Assembly: GCA_030746775.1 (NCBI GenBank)
Contig: JASLLZ010000006.1
Coordinates: 1 to 64,000, forward strand
Reading direction: 5' to 3'
DNA length: 64,000 nucleotides
DNA from: Rhodospirillales bacterium
GTDB lineage: Bacteria > Pseudomonadota > Alphaproteobacteria > Rhodospirillales > JASLLZ01
A program made the position numbers and the translations under genes. The notes beneath the pieces were generated by a model. It was given only the letters and a program-made list of their open reading frames with translations, searched no databases and was not told where the DNA came from. Shown piece after piece: positions 1 through 13,790 of this stretch (the first letter of the stretch is position 1; each line of letters begins with the position of its first letter).

Positions 1-127
1 TCCAGCCCGCATCTTGAATCACAAATCCACCTTCTTGGGAATCCCCTAAGATTCTAAATGGTCAGAAAGTGCTCTAGACTAGGAGGGGCAGCGGGGTAAG
101 TAGGCTATCAACTCACGGAGGACAACG

Positions 128-346
128 ATGGAAAAGCCGAGCAAACAGCACTGGTACTTTGGCGTGCTGTGCGAGAAATGCGGCGGCTTGTTTGTGTTGT
201 GGACCAACCGCAGCCGTGGGAAGGCTCATATTGGCGGGAAAAAGCTCGGGCTCATTGAGGGTATTTGCCGCAACAGCAAGTGTCGGCATGTGGGGCAATA
301 CCCCAATCAATCAATTCGACGTTTCGAAGGGCGTGCGGAGGTTTGA
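128..346 (+). CDS. Small zinc-ribbon-like hypothetical protein
   Basis: The 72-residue product has a CxxC pair (Cys15, Cys18) and a second CxxxxC pair (Cys47, Cys52), the spacing expected of a small zinc ribbon. The ATG has a well placed GGAGG ribosome site nine bases upstream, which favours this frame over the overlapping longer frames. No signal peptide or membrane segment is visible. The base composition is clearly less GC-rich than the rest of the window, as is that of the next gene, so both may be recently acquired. I do not recognise a specific family. Binding of nucleic acid or metal is only inferred from the cysteines. Confidence 0.55.
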   Translation: MEKPSKQHWYFGVLCEKCGGLFVLWTNRSRGKAHIGGKKLGLIEGICRNSKCRHVGQYPNQSIRRFEGRAEV

Positions 347-535
347 TCGGTTTGAACACGTCACCATCCCACGTTCCAGACTGCGGCGCATTGAGCCAGG
401 TAATATATTTGGCTTCCGGCGTTTGGGGTTTCGGTCACGTATTGAGCGCCCGCTTGAGCGCTTCGTCGTGGCGCTTGGCCGTTTCTTTGTCGGTTAGTTC
501 GTCTCTACATCTCTCATCCATCGGAGAATCCTACT

Positions 536-1054
536 ATGCCTCGTAGACCGATCAGCCTGGATCATATCCCGCCTAAAGATCATGAAGGAATCGGGCTTGT
601 CGCAAACGCATGGGCACACCTGGGGGGCGCAGTCGAACGTATCGTTTGGCGATTAGCGCGGCTTAACGACAATAAGGGTGCCGCCATCACTACACACATG
701 GGTATCAAGAGTCGTTTGGATGCTGCTTGTACGCTGGTCAATCTTGAATTTCCAAACTCTCCACAAGCCAAGCGTTTGATGAGCCTTCACGGCTATATCC
801 TTGGCGAGGAAATGTACGGCACACGAAATGAAATCCTACACTCTCGTACTCTTCATATCGGCATTTTTGGGCCCCAAACCATTCGCCCGATTACCAAAGC
901 TCGGCGGCGCCTCAAGAAACAAGCCAAACCTGTGATCCCAACAGAATATCAAGAGGCGGCGGATAGGTTCTTGGCTACAGCCACAGAGGTTCGTGAAATA
1001 CTTTCTGCGCTGCTCTCAATGATTAATCAGCAGGATAGCGCACCGCCTCCATAA
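536..1054 (+). CDS. Hypothetical protein with HEPN-like RNxxxH motif
   Basis: This 172-residue protein is predicted to be mostly helical. The start is supported by GGAGAA about eight bases upstream. Around residues 99-104 it carries Arg-Asn-Glu-Ile-Leu-His, which resembles the R-x4-H catalytic motif of HEPN nucleases and related RNA-cleaving or scaffold proteins. The C-terminal part is basic, then ends in a helix and a proline-rich tail. The preceding gene is a small zinc-ribbon protein on the same strand, with about 190 bases of noncoding DNA between them. The pair lies in DNA less GC-rich than its surroundings. A defence or toxin role is possible, but only this motif and the setting support it. 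Confidence 0.5.
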   Translation: MPRRPISLDHIPPKDHEGIGLVANAWAHLGGAVERIVWRLARLNDNKGAAITTHMGIKSRLDAACTLVNLEFPNSPQAKRLMSLHGYILGEEMYGTRNEILHSRTLHIGIFGPQTIRPITKARRRLKKQAKPVIPTEYQEAADRFLATATEVREILSALLSMINQQDSAPPP

Positions 1055-1189
1055 GTTGGCTGTTTCTGACCACTGACGCTTTGCTCAACGGTGATGGGCA
1101 CAATTTAGAACACTACGCCCCTATTTAGGTCAGCCCTCGCCGTCGCCGGGCTTTGCATCGGGGATGAAAATCGGGGTAAAAGGGCCGGG

Positions 1190-1195
1190 TATAAT
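1190..1195 (+). promoter_or_regulatory. Candidate -10 element for the oxidoreductase/gmhA/hldE genes
   Basis: A perfect TATAAT lies 32 bases before the ATG at 1228. No good -35 hexamer is present at 16-18 bases upstream, so the promoter is either weak or uses an activator. The rest of 1055-1227 holds no gene I can support. Confidence 0.4.
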
Positions 1196-1227
1196 GGCTT
1201 GAGTCCACGGACTCTTTTGGGAACGCG

Positions 1228-3387
1228 ATGAAACAGGTGATCCAAAGCACGCGCACCGGCAAGCTCGGTTTGCGCGATGTCCCGGCGCCCACCGTCAGGG
1301 CCGGCCATCTTGTCGTCCACACCCGGGCGTCGCTGATTTCCGCCGGCACCGAACGCCTGGTCGTCGACTTCGCCAAGAAAAGCCTGCCCGCCAAGGCCCG
1401 GGCGCGGCCCGATCTGGTCAAGAAGGTCATGACCAAGGCGAGGCGCGACGGCGCCGCCGCCACCATGCAGGCCGTCCTGGCCCGCCTCGACGAGCCGCTG
1501 CCGCTGGGCTATTCCGCCGCCGGTGACGTGGTCGCCGTCGGCGCCGGCCTGGAGGGCCGCTTCCGGGTCTCGGACCGCATCGCCATGGCGGGGGCAGGCC
1601 TTGCCAACCATGCCGAGCTTAACGTGGTGCCCGGCGCCCTGGCCGCCAAGGTGCCCGATGGCGTTGCGGACGAAGAGGCCTGTTTCGCTACTCTCGCCGC
1701 CATTGCCCTGCACGGTGTGAGGAACCTGGGCCTCGGCCTGGGCGACGTGGCGGCGGTCATCGGCGCCGGTCTGGTCGGCCAGTTGGCGCTCCAACTTCTG
1801 GTCCTGGCGGGGGCGCGGGTCGTGGTGCTGGATACCGACCCCAAGCGCCTGCAACTGGCCCAGGGCCTGGGCGCCGAGGCCACGTTCGATCCCACCGAGG
1901 TGGGCCTGCCCGACGCCATCCGGGCGCTGACCGGCGGGCGCGGCTGCGACGGCATCCTGATCGCGGCGGCGACCGAATCCAGCCAGCCCTTCGCCACCGC
2001 CGCCACCGTCGCCCGCGACCGCGCCCGGGTTGCCATGGTGGGCCTGACCGGCACCGCCTTTCCGTACCGCGAGTTCATGCAAAAAGAGCTTTCCGTGGTC
2101 GTCTCGCGCTCTTACGGGCCGGGGCGCTACGACGACGACTTCGAGGGCCGGGGCGTCAAGTACCCGCCCGGCTTCGTGCGCTGGACCGAAAGCGAGAACC
2201 TGGCCGAAAGCCTGCGCCTGATGGCGCCGACACAATTCCGCCGCCTCGACGTCGGCGCCTTGATCAGCCACCGCTTTGCCATTGACGACGCCGAGGCCGC
2301 CTACGCCCTGGTGCTGGGCGAAAATGAGACGCGCATGGGTGTCGTGCTGACCTATCCCGAGGCGACCGGCGAGACCCCTCCGCCGGCCTTTGCCGAACCC
2401 CGCGTTGCCAAGGGCCGGTGTGTCCTGGGTGTCATCGGCGCCGGCAACTTCGCCCGCGCCGTCCTGCTGCCGCAATTGAAAAAGCTAAAGGGCGTCGAGC
2501 TCAACACCTTGGTCGCCAGGCGCGGTGCCCAGGCCCAAGACAGCGGTCAGACCTTCGGCTTCGCTCATGCGTCGAGCGACGAGGCGGCGGTTCTGGACAA
2601 CCCAGCCGTCAACGCCGTCGTCGTCGCCACCCGCCACGACAGCCACGCCGAGCTGACGGCACGGGCGCTGGCCGCCGGCAAATCGGTGCTGGTCGAAAAA
2701 CCCCTCGGCCTCGACCGCGGACAGATCGAACAGGTTGAGGCGGCGCGCTACGCCGCCGACGGCTTCTTTCAGGTCGGATTCAACCGCCGATTCGCGCCTT
2801 TGGCCGTCAAGCTCCGCCAACGGCTCGATGAGGCGGTCGGACCCAAGTTCGTGCTTCTGCGCGTCAACGCCGGCGCCGTCGCCGCCTCGAGTTGGCTCCA
2901 CGATCCGGACGAGGGCGGCGGGCGCGTCCTGGGCGAGGTCTGCCATTTCGTCGATCTGGCGCGCTTTTTGATCGGGGCCCAGATCGTTTCGGTCCAGGCC
3001 GACTCAGCGGCCGTGATCGACGGCACATGCGACGACGTCAGCGTCGGTTTGCGCTTTGCCGACGGCAGCCTTGCCACCATCGCCTACACCGCCCTGGGTG
3101 ACACCGCGTCGAGCAAGGAACGCATAGAAGCCTACGCCGGCGGCTGGGTGGCGACGGTTGAAGACTTCCGCTCTTTGACCATTGTCGAGGCTGGCAAGGA
3201 GGCCAAGGAAGGCGTTCGCGGCCCCGACAAGGGCTTCCGGGCGGCGCTCGGCGCCTTTGCGGATGCGGTGGCGGCGGGCGGACCGGCGCCGGTGGACGAG
3301 GCGGAACTGATCGAGACCAGCCTTGCCACCATCGCCATCTTGGAATCCCTGCAACAGGGCCGGCGGATCGATCTCCCGGGGTCCTAA
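1228..3387 (+). CDS. Two-domain oxidoreductase (MDR alcohol dehydrogenase-like + Gfo/Idh/MocA)
   Basis: The 719-residue protein fuses two NAD(P)-dependent dehydrogenase folds. Residues 1-380 form a medium-chain zinc-type alcohol dehydrogenase-like domain with a Rossmann GAGLVG loop near residue 178. Residues 395-715 form a Gfo/Idh/MocA oxidoreductase with GAGNFA near 405 and the family's EKPL active-site motif near 490. Bi-domain proteins of this type are usually encoded in polysaccharide gene clusters, but I know of no firmly assigned substrate. It is followed closely by gmhA and hldE, so a role in surface glycan sugar metabolism is a reasonable inference. The zinc-ligand cysteines of classical alcohol dehydrogenases are not obvious. 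Confidence 0.8.
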   Translation: MKQVIQSTRTGKLGLRDVPAPTVRAGHLVVHTRASLISAGTERLVVDFAKKSLPAKARARPDLVKKVMTKARRDGAAATMQAVLARLDEPLPLGYSAAGDVVAVGAGLEGRFRVSDRIAMAGAGLANHAELNVVPGALAAKVPDGVADEEACFATLAAIALHGVRNLGLGLGDVAAVIGAGLVGQLALQLLVLAGARVVVLDTDPKRLQLAQGLGAEATFDPTEVGLPDAIRALTGGRGCDGILIAAATESSQPFATAATVARDRARVAMVGLTGTAFPYREFMQKELSVVVSRSYGPGRYDDDFEGRGVKYPPGFVRWTESENLAESLRLMAPTQFRRLDVGALISHRFAIDDAEAAYALVLGENETRMGVVLTYPEATGETPPPAFAEPRVAKGRCVLGVIGAGNFARAVLLPQLKKLKGVELNTLVARRGAQAQDSGQTFGFAHASSDEAAVLDNPAVNAVVVATRHDSHAELTARALAAGKSVLVEKPLGLDRGQIEQVEAARYAADGFFQVGFNRRFAPLAVKLRQRLDEAVGPKFVLLRVNAGAVAASSWLHDPDEGGGRVLGEVCHFVDLARFLIGAQIVSVQADSAAVIDGTCDDVSVGLRFADGSLATIAYTALGDTASSKERIEAYAGGWVATVEDFRSLTIVEAGKEAKEGVRGPDKGFRAALGAFADAVAAGGPAPVDEAELIETSLATIAILESLQQGRRIDLPGS

Positions 3388-3438
3388 ACACCGATCCAGG
3401 GTATAAGAAGGACGCGCCACGCAGAACGGATAGACGCG

Positions 3439-4017
3439 ATGGACATCAAGGCCTTTTTCACATCCGAGTTGGATCAGCACCGGGCCGTGCTGGCGGCCAC
3501 TGAGGGCGCCCTGGAAGAGCCCTTCCGGCGCCTCGTCGAGGCCTGCCTCGCGGCGGTGCGGGGCGGCAATGCCATCGCGTTTTTCGGCAACGGCGGCAGC
3601 GCCGCCGACGCCCAGCACCTGGCCACCGAATTGACCGTGCGCTACAAGCGCGACCGGACGCCGATCGCCGCCCTCGCCTTGACCACCGATTCCTCGTCTC
3701 TGACCGCGATCGGCAACGATTATGGATTCGACGACCTGTTCGCCCGCCAGGTCGAGGCCCTGGTCCGGCCCTCCGACGTGGTCATTGCTATCTCGACCTC
3801 GGGCAACAGCGAGAACGTCATCCGCGGTCTGGCGGCGGCGCGCGCCAAGGGCGCGGTCGGGGCCGGCCTGACAGGGCGCGGCGGCGGGCGCATGGTGGGC
3901 ATGGCCGACCCCCTGTTGATCGTGCCGTCGGACGACACGGCGCGCATCCAGGAAATGCATATCACCCTGGGCCACATGCTGTGCGGCGCCCTGGAAGAGG
4001 AGATCTCGGCGTCATGA
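3439..4017 (+). CDS. gmhA: Sedoheptulose-7-phosphate isomerase (phosphoheptose isomerase)
   Basis: This 192-residue single SIS-domain protein matches the length of GmhA. GmhA converts D-sedoheptulose 7-phosphate to D-glycero-D-manno-heptose 7-phosphate, the first step towards ADP-heptose for the LPS inner core. The phosphosugar-binding motifs FGNGGSAADAQH and STSGNSEN are present. The His and Glu after the first motif and the Gln and His in IQEMHITLGH fit the GmhA active-site residues. Its stop overlaps the start of hldE as ATGA, so the two are translationally coupled. The directly coupled heptose kinase makes GmhA more likely than another SIS isomerase. Confidence 0.88.
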   Translation: MDIKAFFTSELDQHRAVLAATEGALEEPFRRLVEACLAAVRGGNAIAFFGNGGSAADAQHLATELTVRYKRDRTPIAALALTTDSSSLTAIGNDYGFDDLFARQVEALVRPSDVVIAISTSGNSENVIRGLAAARAKGAVGAGLTGRGGGRMVGMADPLLIVPSDDTARIQEMHITLGHMLCGALEEEISAS

Positions 4018-5477
4018 ACGATCCCGCCGCCCTCATCGCCCTCGCCCAAGGCCTGGGCGCGGCCAAGGTGCTGTGCGTCGGCGACGTGGTCCTCGACCAT
4101 TACCGCCACGGCGTCGTCGAACGGATCTCGCCCGAGGCCCCGATTCCGGTGCTCAGCGTCGAGCGCGAGGACGCCATGCTGGGCGGCGCCGGCAACGTCA
4201 TGCGCAACCTGGCGTCGCTGGGCGCCCAGGTGCGCTGCGTGAGCGTGGTCGGCGAAGATGCGCCGGGCACCGCGATCGGGCGTCTGCTGCGCGATATCGG
4301 GGTCTCGACGCGCCACCTGATCAAGGACGGCGGACGGCGCACCTCGACCAAGGCGCGCTATCTCGCCGCCGGCCAGCAAATGCTGCGCGCCGATTTCGAG
4401 ACCGTCGCCCCCCTGGCGCCCGCCATTCGTCAACGCCTTTTGGATGCCGCCGCCAAGGCCATGCGGAGGTGTTCGGTGGTCGTGCTGTCGGATTACGGCA
4501 AGGGCACCTTGGCCGACGGCGTCGCCGGCGAACTGATTGCCCTGGCCCGCGATGCCGGAAAGGCGGTGATCGTCGATCCCAAGGGCAATGATTTCGCCCG
4601 CTACCGGGGCGCCACCCTGCTTACCCCCAACCGCCGCGAATTGGGCGAGGCGACCCGGATGGCGACCGAAAGCGAAGAAGACATCGTCGCCGCCGCCCGC
4701 CATTTGGTTGACGCGGCGGGCGTCGAGGCGGTGCTGGCGACGCGCGGCGCCGACGGCATGACCCTGGTCGCCGCCGACGGCGGGACCGCGCACTTCGAAG
4801 CGCGGGCGCGCGAGGTGTTCGACGTCTCGGGGGCCGGCGACACCGTGGTCGCCGCCGTTGCCGCGGCGCTCGGCGCCGGCGCTGACGTCGGGCCGGCGGC
4901 GGCGCTGGCCAACGTCGCCGCCGGCATCGTCGTCGGCAAGGTGGGCACGGCGGCGGTCGGCGCCGAGGAAGTGGTCGGCGCCCTCCACCATCAAGACCTG
5001 GAGGCCGCCGAGGCCAAGGTCCTGGGCCGCCAGACCGCCTTGGCGCGGATCGACAAATGGCGCGGCAAGGGCCTCAGGATCGGCTTTACCAACGGCTGTT
5101 TCGATCTCCTCCACCCAGGTCACGTGGCGCTTCTGGCCCAGGCCAAGGCGGCCTGCGACCGGCTTGTCCTGGGCCTCAACTCCGATGCCTCGGTGACCCG
5201 CCTCAAGGGCGCCACCCGGCCCTTGCAGAGCGAGGCGGCGCGGGCCACGGTGCTGGCGTCGCTGGCCTCGGTCGATCTGGTCGTCATCTACTCCGACGAC
5301 ACGCCCTTGCAATTGATTGCCGAAATCCGCCCCGACGTCCTGGTCAAGGGCGCCGACTGGGCGCTTGAAGACGTGGTCGGGGCCAAGGAGGTACGGGCGG
5401 CCGGCGGACGGGTTCTCCTGGTCGAGCTGGAACCCGGCCACAGCACCACGGCCACCATCGCGCGCATGGGTAAGTAA
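4014..5477 (+). CDS. hldE: Bifunctional heptose-7-phosphate kinase / heptose-1-phosphate adenylyltransferase
   Basis: The 487-residue product has the HldE (RfaE) architecture. The N-terminal ribokinase-like domain (about residues 1-320) carries the sugar-binding GGAGN and the catalytic GAGDT motif. The C-terminal nucleotidyltransferase domain (about 350-487) carries TNGCFDLLHPGH with its HxGH-type signature. The enzyme phosphorylates heptose 7-phosphate at C1 and later adds AMP to give ADP-heptose. I chose the ATG that overlaps the gmhA stop instead of an upstream in-frame ATG inside gmhA. The phosphatase GmhB and epimerase HldD needed to finish the pathway are not encoded nearby. Confidence 0.92.
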   Translation: MNDPAALIALAQGLGAAKVLCVGDVVLDHYRHGVVERISPEAPIPVLSVEREDAMLGGAGNVMRNLASLGAQVRCVSVVGEDAPGTAIGRLLRDIGVSTRHLIKDGGRRTSTKARYLAAGQQMLRADFETVAPLAPAIRQRLLDAAAKAMRRCSVVVLSDYGKGTLADGVAGELIALARDAGKAVIVDPKGNDFARYRGATLLTPNRRELGEATRMATESEEDIVAAARHLVDAAGVEAVLATRGADGMTLVAADGGTAHFEARAREVFDVSGAGDTVVAAVAAALGAGADVGPAAALANVAAGIVVGKVGTAAVGAEEVVGALHHQDLEAAEAKVLGRQTALARIDKWRGKGLRIGFTNGCFDLLHPGHVALLAQAKAACDRLVLGLNSDASVTRLKGATRPLQSEAARATVLASLASVDLVVIYSDDTPLQLIAEIRPDVLVKGADWALEDVVGAKEVRAAGGRVLLVELEPGHSTTATIARMGK

Positions 5478-5492
5478 GAGACCAGGCGCCCC

Positions 5493-6101
5493 TTGAGTCT
5501 TGTTCAGGCCCACCTGCTTTACGCCCTCGCCTGGCTTGCTTTCGGCGTCGTCCACTCAGGCCTTGCCGCATCGACACTCAAGGACCTTTTCACCGGCGCC
5601 CCCCGTGCCGCTTGGCGGCTTGCCTATAACGTCGTCGCGGCGGCCCAGCTCGGCGCTGTGTGGCTGGTCGGCGGCTATGTCTTCGCCGACGCCCCCGCCT
5701 ACACGTTGGAGCCCTGGGCGGCGGCGGTCCTCGGCGCAGCCAACGTCGCCGGCTGGGTGCTCTTTGTCTTCGCCTTGCGGGGCTACGACCTGGGGCGCCT
5801 GGCGGGCACGCGCCAGCTTCGCAACCATCGGCGCGGCATCGTCGAGGCCGAGGACGAACCCCTGCGCCGCGCCGGCCTGAACGGTTTCGTGCGCCATCCG
5901 CTTTACGCCGCCGCATTGCTGATTTTATGGGGGCGGATCGGCGACCCCTTCGATCTCGCCACGGCGATTTGGGGTTCGCTCTACATCCTTATCGGAACGT
6001 TTTTCGAGGAACGCCGACTCGCCCGCCTCTACGGCGCCGACTACGTCGCCTACCGCCGACGCGTCCCCGCCTTCGTGCCGTGGAAAGGCCGCGCCGATTA
6101 A
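5493..6101 (+). CDS. NnrU/isoprenylcysteine methyltransferase-like membrane protein
   Basis: This 202-residue integral membrane protein has about five hydrophobic segments. Its C-terminal half carries FVRHPLY followed by FFEERRL and YxxYRRRVP, a pattern shared by the PEMT, ICMT and NnrU membrane methyltransferase-like families. It begins with TTG, 15 bases after the hldE stop, and may be read with the heptose genes. The substrate cannot be deduced. A lipid or quinone methyl transfer is possible, but several NnrU-like members have no demonstrated methyltransferase activity. Confidence 0.7.
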   Translation: MSLVQAHLLYALAWLAFGVVHSGLAASTLKDLFTGAPRAAWRLAYNVVAAAQLGAVWLVGGYVFADAPAYTLEPWAAAVLGAANVAGWVLFVFALRGYDLGRLAGTRQLRNHRRGIVEAEDEPLRRAGLNGFVRHPLYAAALLILWGRIGDPFDLATAIWGSLYILIGTFFEERRLARLYGADYVAYRRRVPAFVPWKGRAD

Positions 6102-6115
6102 GTCAGTGGGAATGA

Positions 6116-6211
6116 ACCACAGAGGCACAGAGGCACAGAGAAGGACTCCCGCGCGCTCCGCGCGCAAGTATTCCTTCTTTCTTCCTCTGTGCCTCTGTGC
6201 CTCTGTGGTGA
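6116..6211. repeat. Inverted repeat with ccacagaggcacagag arms between convergent genes
   Basis: Two nearly perfect arms of about 25 bases, built on tandem cacagagg units, flank a short GC-rich centre that is itself palindromic (gcgcgctccgcgcgc). It fills the gap between two convergent genes and could act as a bidirectional terminator. A second member with the arms nested the other way round is at 23874-23957, also between convergent genes. As I recall, ccacagaggcacagag units are a widespread intergenic repeat in several bacterial phyla. Confidence 0.75.
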
Positions 6212-6235
6212 GATTGATCTTGGGACGCCAATCGT

Positions 6236-8137
<1,902 letters not shown>

Positions 8138-8225
8138 GGGCCAATTCTTGGCCCGCCGACGGTTAGGATTGGGTTAATGAATTTAGAGCGGCGCCGGCCA
8201 GCATCCCCGCCAGGCCACCCCTAGG

Positions 8226-8270
8226 TTACAATGCCATGGGTGGCCGGGCGGGGGTGCGGGCCGGCGCCGA
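8226..8270. repeat. GC-rich palindrome family, half copy 1
   Basis: This is the loop plus right arm of the dispersed palindrome seen complete at 37158 and 57117 (tacaatgccatgggtgg, then gggggtgcgggccgg). It lies between the pentapeptide-repeat gene and the PBP gene. Confidence 0.7.
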
Positions 8271-8285
8271 CAAATTGAAGTCGCT

Positions 8286-8687
8286 CTACGGCGTTCGGCA
8301 CTCGAGCAGGGCGTGCAACCCCTGGGGTTCGATGGTGCAGCCCTTGAGGTTGCAGCGCCACACTTCGGTGCCGCTGAGGCTGGCATCGGTCAGGTCGGTG
8401 TCGCGCAAGTCGGCCTCGCTCAGGTCGGTCTGGTCGAGGAGCGCGCCTTTCAGACTGGCGCCGAGCAGAACGGCTTCGCTGAGGTCGGCGTGGCGCAGGT
8501 CGGCCCGCGACAGGTCGGCGCCGGTCAGGTCGGCGCCGCGCATGTCGGCGTTGCGCAGGTCGGCGCCGCGCATGTCGGCTTGGCGCAGGTCGGCGCCGCT
8601 CAGGACCGCCCGGCCGCCCTTGTCCCCGCCACCCCGCATCCAGGCGGCATGGTCGTCAAGGACACGCTTCAGTGATGTGCCATCCAT
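8286..8687 (-). CDS. Pentapeptide-repeat protein
   Basis: The 133-residue protein has a short helical N-terminus and then a run of about sixteen A(D/N)LxxA-type pentapeptides (about residues 35-115). Such runs fold into a right-handed quadrilateral beta-helix. I chose the ATG at 8687, which has GGGA upstream; an alternative ATG four codons earlier is possible. The gene lies 87 bases downstream of gyrB on the same strand. Some pentapeptide-repeat proteins (MfpA, Qnr, AlbG) mimic DNA and bind gyrase, so the position is suggestive, but many family members have no link to gyrase. No signal peptide is visible, so it is probably cytoplasmic. Confidence 0.8.
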   Translation of the reverse strand: MDGTSLKRVLDDHAAWMRGGGDKGGRAVLSGADLRQADMRGADLRNADMRGADLTGADLSRADLRHADLSEAVLLGASLKGALLDQTDLSEADLRDTDLTDASLSGTEVWRCNLKGCTIEPQGLHALLECRTP

Positions 8688-8699
8688 GGCTTTTCCCAT

Positions 8700-8764
8700 A
8701 TGTATTTTGGTCCCGGCCCGCGCCCCCGTGCGGCCAACATGTATTTCGGCGCCGGCCCGCGCCA
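8700..8764. repeat. Degenerate direct repeat related to the GC-rich palindrome family
   Basis: Two direct copies of an atgtatttyggyscyggcccgcgcc-like unit about 39 bases apart resemble the left arm of the palindrome family. They lie between the gyrB stop and the pentapeptide-repeat gene. Confidence 0.5.
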
Positions 8765-8773
8765 AATACTTCA

Positions 8774-12413
<3,640 letters not shown>

Positions 12414-12499
12414 GGCGACCGATCCCCCGATCTGGCGGTCCGGGGGGTCGTCGAGTTTCGCCAAGCCTTGCCAACCGGTCAGGGGGGGCCCCTCAAGTA

Positions 12500-13618
12500 T
12501 CAAACGCGCATGGGCATGAGAACATACAGGGCGGAGGCATCGCCGACTTCGCGCACAATGGTCGGCGAGGCCGCGTCGGACATGACGAATTGGGCCCTGT
12601 CGCCTTCGATTTGCTGGGTAATGTCAAGGAGGTAACGGGCGTTGAAACCGATCTCCATGGCATCCGATTCGTAAGATACCTCCAACTCCTCGGTGGCGCT
12701 GCCGCTCTCGGGACTGCTCGCCGACAAGACCAGGTTGGTGCCGCTTAGAACCAGTTTCACCGAGCGCGACTTCTCGCTCGAGATGGCCGACACCCGGTCC
12801 ACGGCATCGGCAAAGGATTGACGGTCGACCTCCATGATCTTGTCGTTGTCGGCCGGGATGACGCGCTCATAGTCGGGGAAGGTGCCGTCGATCAACTTCG
12901 ACGTCAGCACCCCGTCGTCGAAGGAAATGCGGATCTTGGTCTCCGAGAGGGCAATGGCCACGTCGTCGGTGGTCTCGTCGATCAACTTGCGGACCTCGCC
13001 CACCGTCTTGCGCGGCACGATCACGCCCGGCATGCCGGCGGCGCCGTCGGGTAGGGGAACCTCGACGCTGGCCAGGCGGTGGCCGTCGGTGGCGACGGCG
13101 CGCAGCACATCGACGCCATCGCGCTCAGCCGCGTGAAGATAGATGCCGTTGAGGTAATAGCGCGTCTCCTCGGTCGAGATGGCGAAGCGGGTGCGGTCGA
13201 CGATACCCCGCAAATCGCCGGCCGAGAGGGTGAAGTGGTGGGCCAGCTCGCCCTCCGACATGACCGGAAAATCTTCAACCGGAAGGCATGACAGCGTGAA
13301 CCGCGAGCGCCCCGAACGCAGCACCAACTGGCCATCGCCGTCGGCGCTTTCCAATTCGACCTGCGAGCCCTCGGGCAGCTTGCGCACGACATCGTAGAGC
13401 GTATGGGCCGGCGCCGTCGTGGCGCCCGACTGGGCGACCTCGGTCGCCACCCTCTCGACAATGTCGAGGTCCATGTCGGTGGCGTTCAGGCTGAGGCCGC
13501 CGTCGCGCGCATCGATCTTGGCGTTCGACAGGATGGGAATGGTATTGCGCCGCTCGACCACGCTTTGCACATGTCCCAGGGACTTCAGCAGCGCGGCCCG
13601 TTCGATGGTCAGTTTCAT
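12500..13618 (-). CDS. dnaN: DNA polymerase III beta sliding clamp
   Basis: The 372-residue protein has the length and three-domain repeat of the bacterial sliding clamp, which tethers polymerase III to DNA as a ring-shaped dimer. The N-terminus MKLTIERAALLKSLGHVQSVVERRNTIPIL and the C-terminal end with PMRV are typical of the family when read in parts. It is preceded by its own good promoter-like sequence in the 170-base gap after dnaA, so it need not depend on dnaA transcription. Confidence 0.96.
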   Translation of the reverse strand: MKLTIERAALLKSLGHVQSVVERRNTIPILSNAKIDARDGGLSLNATDMDLDIVERVATEVAQSGATTAPAHTLYDVVRKLPEGSQVELESADGDGQLVLRSGRSRFTLSCLPVEDFPVMSEGELAHHFTLSAGDLRGIVDRTRFAISTEETRYYLNGIYLHAAERDGVDVLRAVATDGHRLASVEVPLPDGAAGMPGVIVPRKTVGEVRKLIDETTDDVAIALSETKIRISFDDGVLTSKLIDGTFPDYERVIPADNDKIMEVDRQSFADAVDRVSAISSEKSRSVKLVLSGTNLVLSASSPESGSATEELEVSYESDAMEIGFNARYLLDITQQIEGDRAQFVMSDAASPTIVREVGDASALYVLMPMRV

Positions 13619-13705
13619 GATTCCGCTTCAAGTTCCGTCGTTCGAATTCCGGCCCCAAGGCGCACCCTCTCGCGCGCCGCCCCGCAACCAAGGAGAGTGG
13701 CCGTC

Positions 13706-13733
13706 ATTATAGCAAAAGTCCTTGAAGTCCCAA
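13706..13733 (-). promoter_or_regulatory. Candidate sigma70 promoter for dnaN
   Basis: On the minus strand TTGGGA and a perfect TATAAT are separated by 16 bases, about 90 bases before the dnaN start. No other feature is visible in the dnaA-dnaN gap. Confidence 0.6.
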
Positions 13734-13790
13734 GCGCTTTCGACGCCCGGGGAGGTGTGCCGCCGTTCAGTGGAATTTGCCCGGCGGGTG

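Noticed and set aside
1102-1110. A short match to the MITE terminus (tagtgttct on the minus strand)
   Set aside because: Only nine bases match and no second end or TA-bounded unit is present, so chance is likely.
3720-5555. A 611-codon open frame on the minus strand opposite gmhA and hldE
   Set aside because: Both plus-strand genes are full-length and motif-complete; the minus frame has no recognisable feature.
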